From: Myxococcales bacterium
GTDB lineage: Bacteria; Myxococcota_A; Polyangia; Palsa-1104
Direction of reading: 5' to 3'
DNA: 64,000 nucleotides
NCBI GenBank assembly: GCA_003170275.1
Contig: PNAM01000009.1
Span: forward strand, 62,001 to 126,000
Below the pieces are notes generated by a model that saw nothing but the letters and a program-made list of their open reading frames with translations, searched no databases and was not told where the DNA came from. A program made the position numbers and the translations under genes. Positions 61,215 to 64,000 of the stretch are shown here, piece by piece. Positions within the stretch are counted from its first letter, which is position 1; each line of letters opens with the position of its first letter.

Positions 61215-63353
61215 ATGCGAAACGCCGGTGCAATCGCGGCGCTGCTGCTCGCGGTGACGTGGCCAGGCTGCTCGTGCAGCGACAACGGCACGGGCTCGAG
61301 CGGCGACGGTGGCAACGATGGGGCGGCCGACTCCGGCATCAACCCCGACGCGCTCTCGGGCGGTGCGCTGATGATCCTGCCTGCGCAGGTCACGCTCGAC
61401 CTCACGTCGGGCGGGCCCGCACCGTCGCAGGCCTACACCGCGCAGATCCTGGACGGCACCGACGTGACAGCAATGGCGACCTGGGCGGTCGACGACCCGA
61501 CGCTCGGCAGCTTCGCGGGCGCGACCTTCACCGCCAACACCGTCCACGGTGGGACCACCTTCGTGCGCGCGACCTGGCAGGGAATGGCCGGCTACGCCAC
61601 GGTCCACGTCAAGCTCCACGCCGTCGTCACCACCGACACCTGTCCGGGCTGCCCGGCGTTCCCGCCGGACACGACGCCGGCGTGCGCCGCGATGTCGGCC
61701 ACGCCCACCATCCTCTACCCGCCGAACGGCACCTTGGTGCCGCCCAACATGAACGTCCTCGAGACGCAGTTCGATCAGGCGCAGGGCAACGCGCTGTTCG
61801 AGATCGACTACGAGAACGCCGCGACGGACGTGCGCGTCGAGACCAGGTGCAACCCGATCGCCGACTCCAAGGGCGGCGCGACCAACGGCTGCGCCTACGA
61901 TCTGAGCCAACAGGTGTGGGACTTCCTCGCGCAGTCCAATCGCGGCGGCGATCCGCTGAACGTGATCGTGCGCGCGACCGATGCCAGCGGCTCGTGCATC
62001 GCCACCTCGTCGAGCCAGGTGGCGATCTCGTTCGCCGAGGAGGATCTCAACGGCGGCATCTACTACTGGCAGTCGGTGAACGTGACCGGCCTGCAGGGCG
62101 CCACCGGCGGCATCTTCCGCTACGACTTCGGCAAGCGCGGCCAGACGCCCACCGCGTTCCTCGCACCGACGCCCGGAGGCGGCATGATGCAACGGTGCAT
62201 CGGCTGTCACTTCCTGTCGCGCGACGGGAAGAAGATGACCTACGGCAACGACGATCCGGACGCCGATGACGAGTACAGCGACCTCAAGAGCACGCTCCTC
62301 GACGTCGCGACCAAGGCGGCCGTGCAGCTCAACCAGCCCGGCTTCCAGGCGTTCTCGCCCGACCACCTGCAGCTCCTGGCGTCGAACGGAACCGGCAAGA
62401 CCAACCCGACCAGCTTCTCGCTGTTCAACGGAGAGACGGGCGCAGCCGGCACGCCGGCGCTGGTCTCGTCGGGGGCCGCGCGCGGAACGCAGCCGGATTG
62501 GTCGGCCGACGGCAGCAAGATCGTGTTCGTGCAGCCAACCAGCTTCACCTTCCCGACCAACAACCGCATCGACGACAACCACTTCACCGGCGGCAGCCTG
62601 TTCACCATGGGCGCCACCGGCGGCGCCTTCGCGGCCCCCGTCTCGCTGCTCGCCTCGCAGGGCGAGAACAACTACTACCCGGCGTTCTCGCCCGACGGCG
62701 CGTTCGTGATCTTCAACCGCGTGCCGCTCACCGGCACCGCCAACGCGTGCACGGCCAATTCGTGCCCGAACGACGCGTTCTCGAACCCCAACGCGCGCGT
62801 CCTCTTGATGCCCGCAGGCGGCGGCACGCCGATCGATCTGGCCGCGCTCAACGGCACCGGCACGCTGGCCAACTCGTGGCCGCGCTTCGCGCCCAACGTG
62901 CAGATGTACAAGGGCGACCAGATCGCCTGGGTTACCTTCTCGTCGACGCGCGACTACGGCGACGTGGTGCGCAACTCCACCCCGGTCAACGGCATGCCGC
63001 AGATCATCTGCTATCCCCCCGAGTCGGCGGAGAACACCTCGACGACCAAGAACGTGACCACCGATCCGAAGTGCCAGCAGCCCCAACTGTGGATGGCGGC
63101 CATCAACCTCTCGAAGGCCGCGGCGGGCGACTCGAGCTTCCCGTCGTTCTGGTTGCCGTTCCAGGATCCGACCGCCCACAATCACATCGCGCAGTGGGTG
63201 GTGAGCCTGGCCGGGCCACCGCCGCCCACCGACGGCGGCGTTCCCGCCGACGGCGGCGCCTGCATCCCGGACAACACCGTGTGCACGCCGGGCTCGGGGG
63301 AGTGCTGCAACGGGATCTGCTGCGCGGCCTCGGTCTGCGGCTGCATCCCCTGA
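61215..63353 (+). CDS. Lipoprotein with TolB-like propeller and CxxCH heme-binding motif, 712 aa
   Basis: The ATG at 61215 is preceded by GGAGG, 11 nt after the previous gene. The signal ends in PGC. A Gly/Asp linker and an Ig-like segment precede a WD40/TolB-type propeller (QPDWSADGSKIVFV, YYPAFSPDGAFVIF, WPRFAPN). Between the first blades, CIGCH (328-332) followed by FLSRDGKKMTYG is a c-type heme motif, a combination found in other myxobacterial propellers. The C-terminus is a small Cys-rich tail (CCNGICC). Heme attachment would need the cytochrome-maturation machinery. The role may be electron transfer or sensing on the surface. Confidence 0.8.
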   Translation: MRNAGAIAALLLAVTWPGCSCSDNGTGSSGDGGNDGAADSGINPDALSGGALMILPAQVTLDLTSGGPAPSQAYTAQILDGTDVTAMATWAVDDPTLGSFAGATFTANTVHGGTTFVRATWQGMAGYATVHVKLHAVVTTDTCPGCPAFPPDTTPACAAMSATPTILYPPNGTLVPPNMNVLETQFDQAQGNALFEIDYENAATDVRVETRCNPIADSKGGATNGCAYDLSQQVWDFLAQSNRGGDPLNVIVRATDASGSCIATSSSQVAISFAEEDLNGGIYYWQSVNVTGLQGATGGIFRYDFGKRGQTPTAFLAPTPGGGMMQRCIGCHFLSRDGKKMTYGNDDPDADDEYSDLKSTLLDVATKAAVQLNQPGFQAFSPDHLQLLASNGTGKTNPTSFSLFNGETGAAGTPALVSSGAARGTQPDWSADGSKIVFVQPTSFTFPTNNRIDDNHFTGGSLFTMGATGGAFAAPVSLLASQGENNYYPAFSPDGAFVIFNRVPLTGTANACTANSCPNDAFSNPNARVLLMPAGGGTPIDLAALNGTGTLANSWPRFAPNVQMYKGDQIAWVTFSSTRDYGDVVRNSTPVNGMPQIICYPPESAENTSTTKNVTTDPKCQQPQLWMAAINLSKAAAGDSSFPSFWLPFQDPTAHNHIAQWVVSLAGPPPPTDGGVPADGGACIPDNTVCTPGSGECCNGICCAASVCGCIP

Positions 63354-63391
63354 CGCGTTGAATTTTCTCGGGCGGCCTTCGTCACAGGCCG

Positions 63392-64000
63392 ATGAGCCCG
63401 CTCGCCTGCTGCTTCCTCGTGGCGCTCCTGTTCAAGGCCGAGCTGCATCCCGCGGTGGCGACCATGCCCCCCAACGCCGAGGCCAGCATCGAGACGGTCG
63501 CCAGGTACATCGCCGCGCACGAGCTCGATCCGCTGCAGCGAATCAAGGCGCTGCACGACTATGTCGCCGACCGGATCGCCTACGACGTGCGGGCGCTGGC
63601 GGGCGACGTGCCGCTGGAAGACGCGTATCCCGAGGACGTGTTCCGCAACCGCAAGGGCGTGTGCGCCGGATATGCGCGCCTCTTGGAGAACCTGGGCGCC
63701 GCGATCGGAATTCCCATTCGTACCGTGCATGGGATGACTAGGATGGGTCCGCACGCGTGGAACGCCGTGCTGCTCGCAGGTCGCTGGTATGAGATCGACG
63801 CGACGTGGGACGCGGGCAACGTGGTCAATAATCGATTCATCAAAGAGTACTCCACCAAATACCTGTTCTTCTCGCACCGTCCCGATCACGGGTCCTACAC
63901 CATCCAGGAAGAGCTGTCCGACGACTACAGCCCCAGGCTGTGGCGGGTCGCCGAGGCCACGCTCCGCGCGCGCGAGGCGCGATTCGTGGGTAACAAGGCG
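63392..64000 (+). CDS. Transglutaminase-like cysteine peptidase domain protein, C-terminus beyond right edge
   Basis: The 203 visible residues begin MSPLACCFLVALLFKAEL, a short possible signal. The transglutaminase-core triad is visible: Cys91 in GVCAGYARLL, His121 in PHAWNAV and Asp136 in EIDATWD, followed by FIKEYSTKYLFFSH. These domains are peptidases or amidases, often acting on peptidoglycan or surface proteins. It follows the heme-propeller gene by 38 nt in the same direction and may belong to the same operon. The reading frame is open at position 64,000. Confidence 0.85.
   Translation, partial: MSPLACCFLVALLFKAELHPAVATMPPNAEASIETVARYIAAHELDPLQRIKALHDYVADRIAYDVRALAGDVPLEDAYPEDVFRNRKGVCAGYARLLENLGAAIGIPIRTVHGMTRMGPHAWNAVLLAGRWYEIDATWDAGNVVNNRFIKEYSTKYLFFSHRPDHGSYTIQEELSDDYSPRLWRVAEATLRAREARFVGNKA

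Noticed and set aside
61185..63185. A 666-codon frame antisense to the heme-propeller gene
   Set aside because: Low-complexity Arg/Gly/Val-rich shadow of a gene with a clear signal peptide and propeller motifs.

Overview
The window looks like chromosomal DNA of a high-GC, predatory or social Gram-negative bacterium of the Myxococcota (deltaproteobacterial) type. The evidence is the many large Cys-rich lipoproteins with DDGNPCT-type repeats, a eukaryote-like Ser/Thr kinase with a periplasmic propeller, zinc-ribbon/TM proteins, BNR and TolB-like propellers, a C-terminal tail resembling MYXO-CTERM, and NtrC-family and ECF regulation. No 16S rRNA or other taxonomic marker is present, so this is inference from gene style.

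Region 1, about 1-38,155, reads as an integrated element. At the left edge lie a tyrosine recombinase (C-terminus cut off by the window), an excisionase-like HTH protein, a small acidic protein, a small HTH ORF and an unusual ParB-nuclease/J-domain fusion. At the other end, 38,129-38,155 is a 27-nt copy of only the 3' end of a tRNA-Gly, followed by a hairpin and preceded by TTTGCCAC direct repeats and a ParE-type toxin/antitoxin pair. This is the layout expected of an attR left by integration into a tRNA-Gly gene lying just left of the window. Between these ends are surface proteins and regulators: a degenerate VWA lipoprotein with a second lipoprotein, an AraC regulator divergent from a composite FAD-oxidase lipoprotein, an orphan RegA-like response regulator, a giant lipoprotein of about 4,795 residues (kelch, eleven 55-residue Cys repeats, two beta-helix-like domains, NHL and YD repeats, a CAP-like domain), a coupled phospholipase-C-like secreted protein, three zinc-ribbon/TM proteins and a Ser/Thr kinase. 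Some remnants are also present.

Region 2, 38,304-47,889, is a regulated efflux locus. A degenerate receiver, a sensor kinase and an NtrC-family activator are encoded leftward. A TolC / membrane-fusion / RND pump operon is encoded rightward and has a -24/-12 (sigma-54) promoter match just ahead of it.

Region 3, 47,921-56,445, is mixed: a small TonB-C-like lipoprotein, a histidine-kinase ATPase remnant, a tandem alpha/beta hydrolase followed by an acyltransferase-3 protein, a secreted BNR propeller with a copper-monooxygenase-like lipoprotein, an aldo/keto reductase and an outer-membrane-like protein.

Region 4, 56,488-63,353, is a tightly packed run. An ECF sigma factor, a zinc-finger/FecR/TPR anti-sigma-like protein and a Cys-rich lipoprotein are joined by stop/start overlaps. 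They are followed by a second Cys-rich lipoprotein and a propeller lipoprotein carrying a CxxCH heme motif. A transglutaminase-like gene runs off the right edge.
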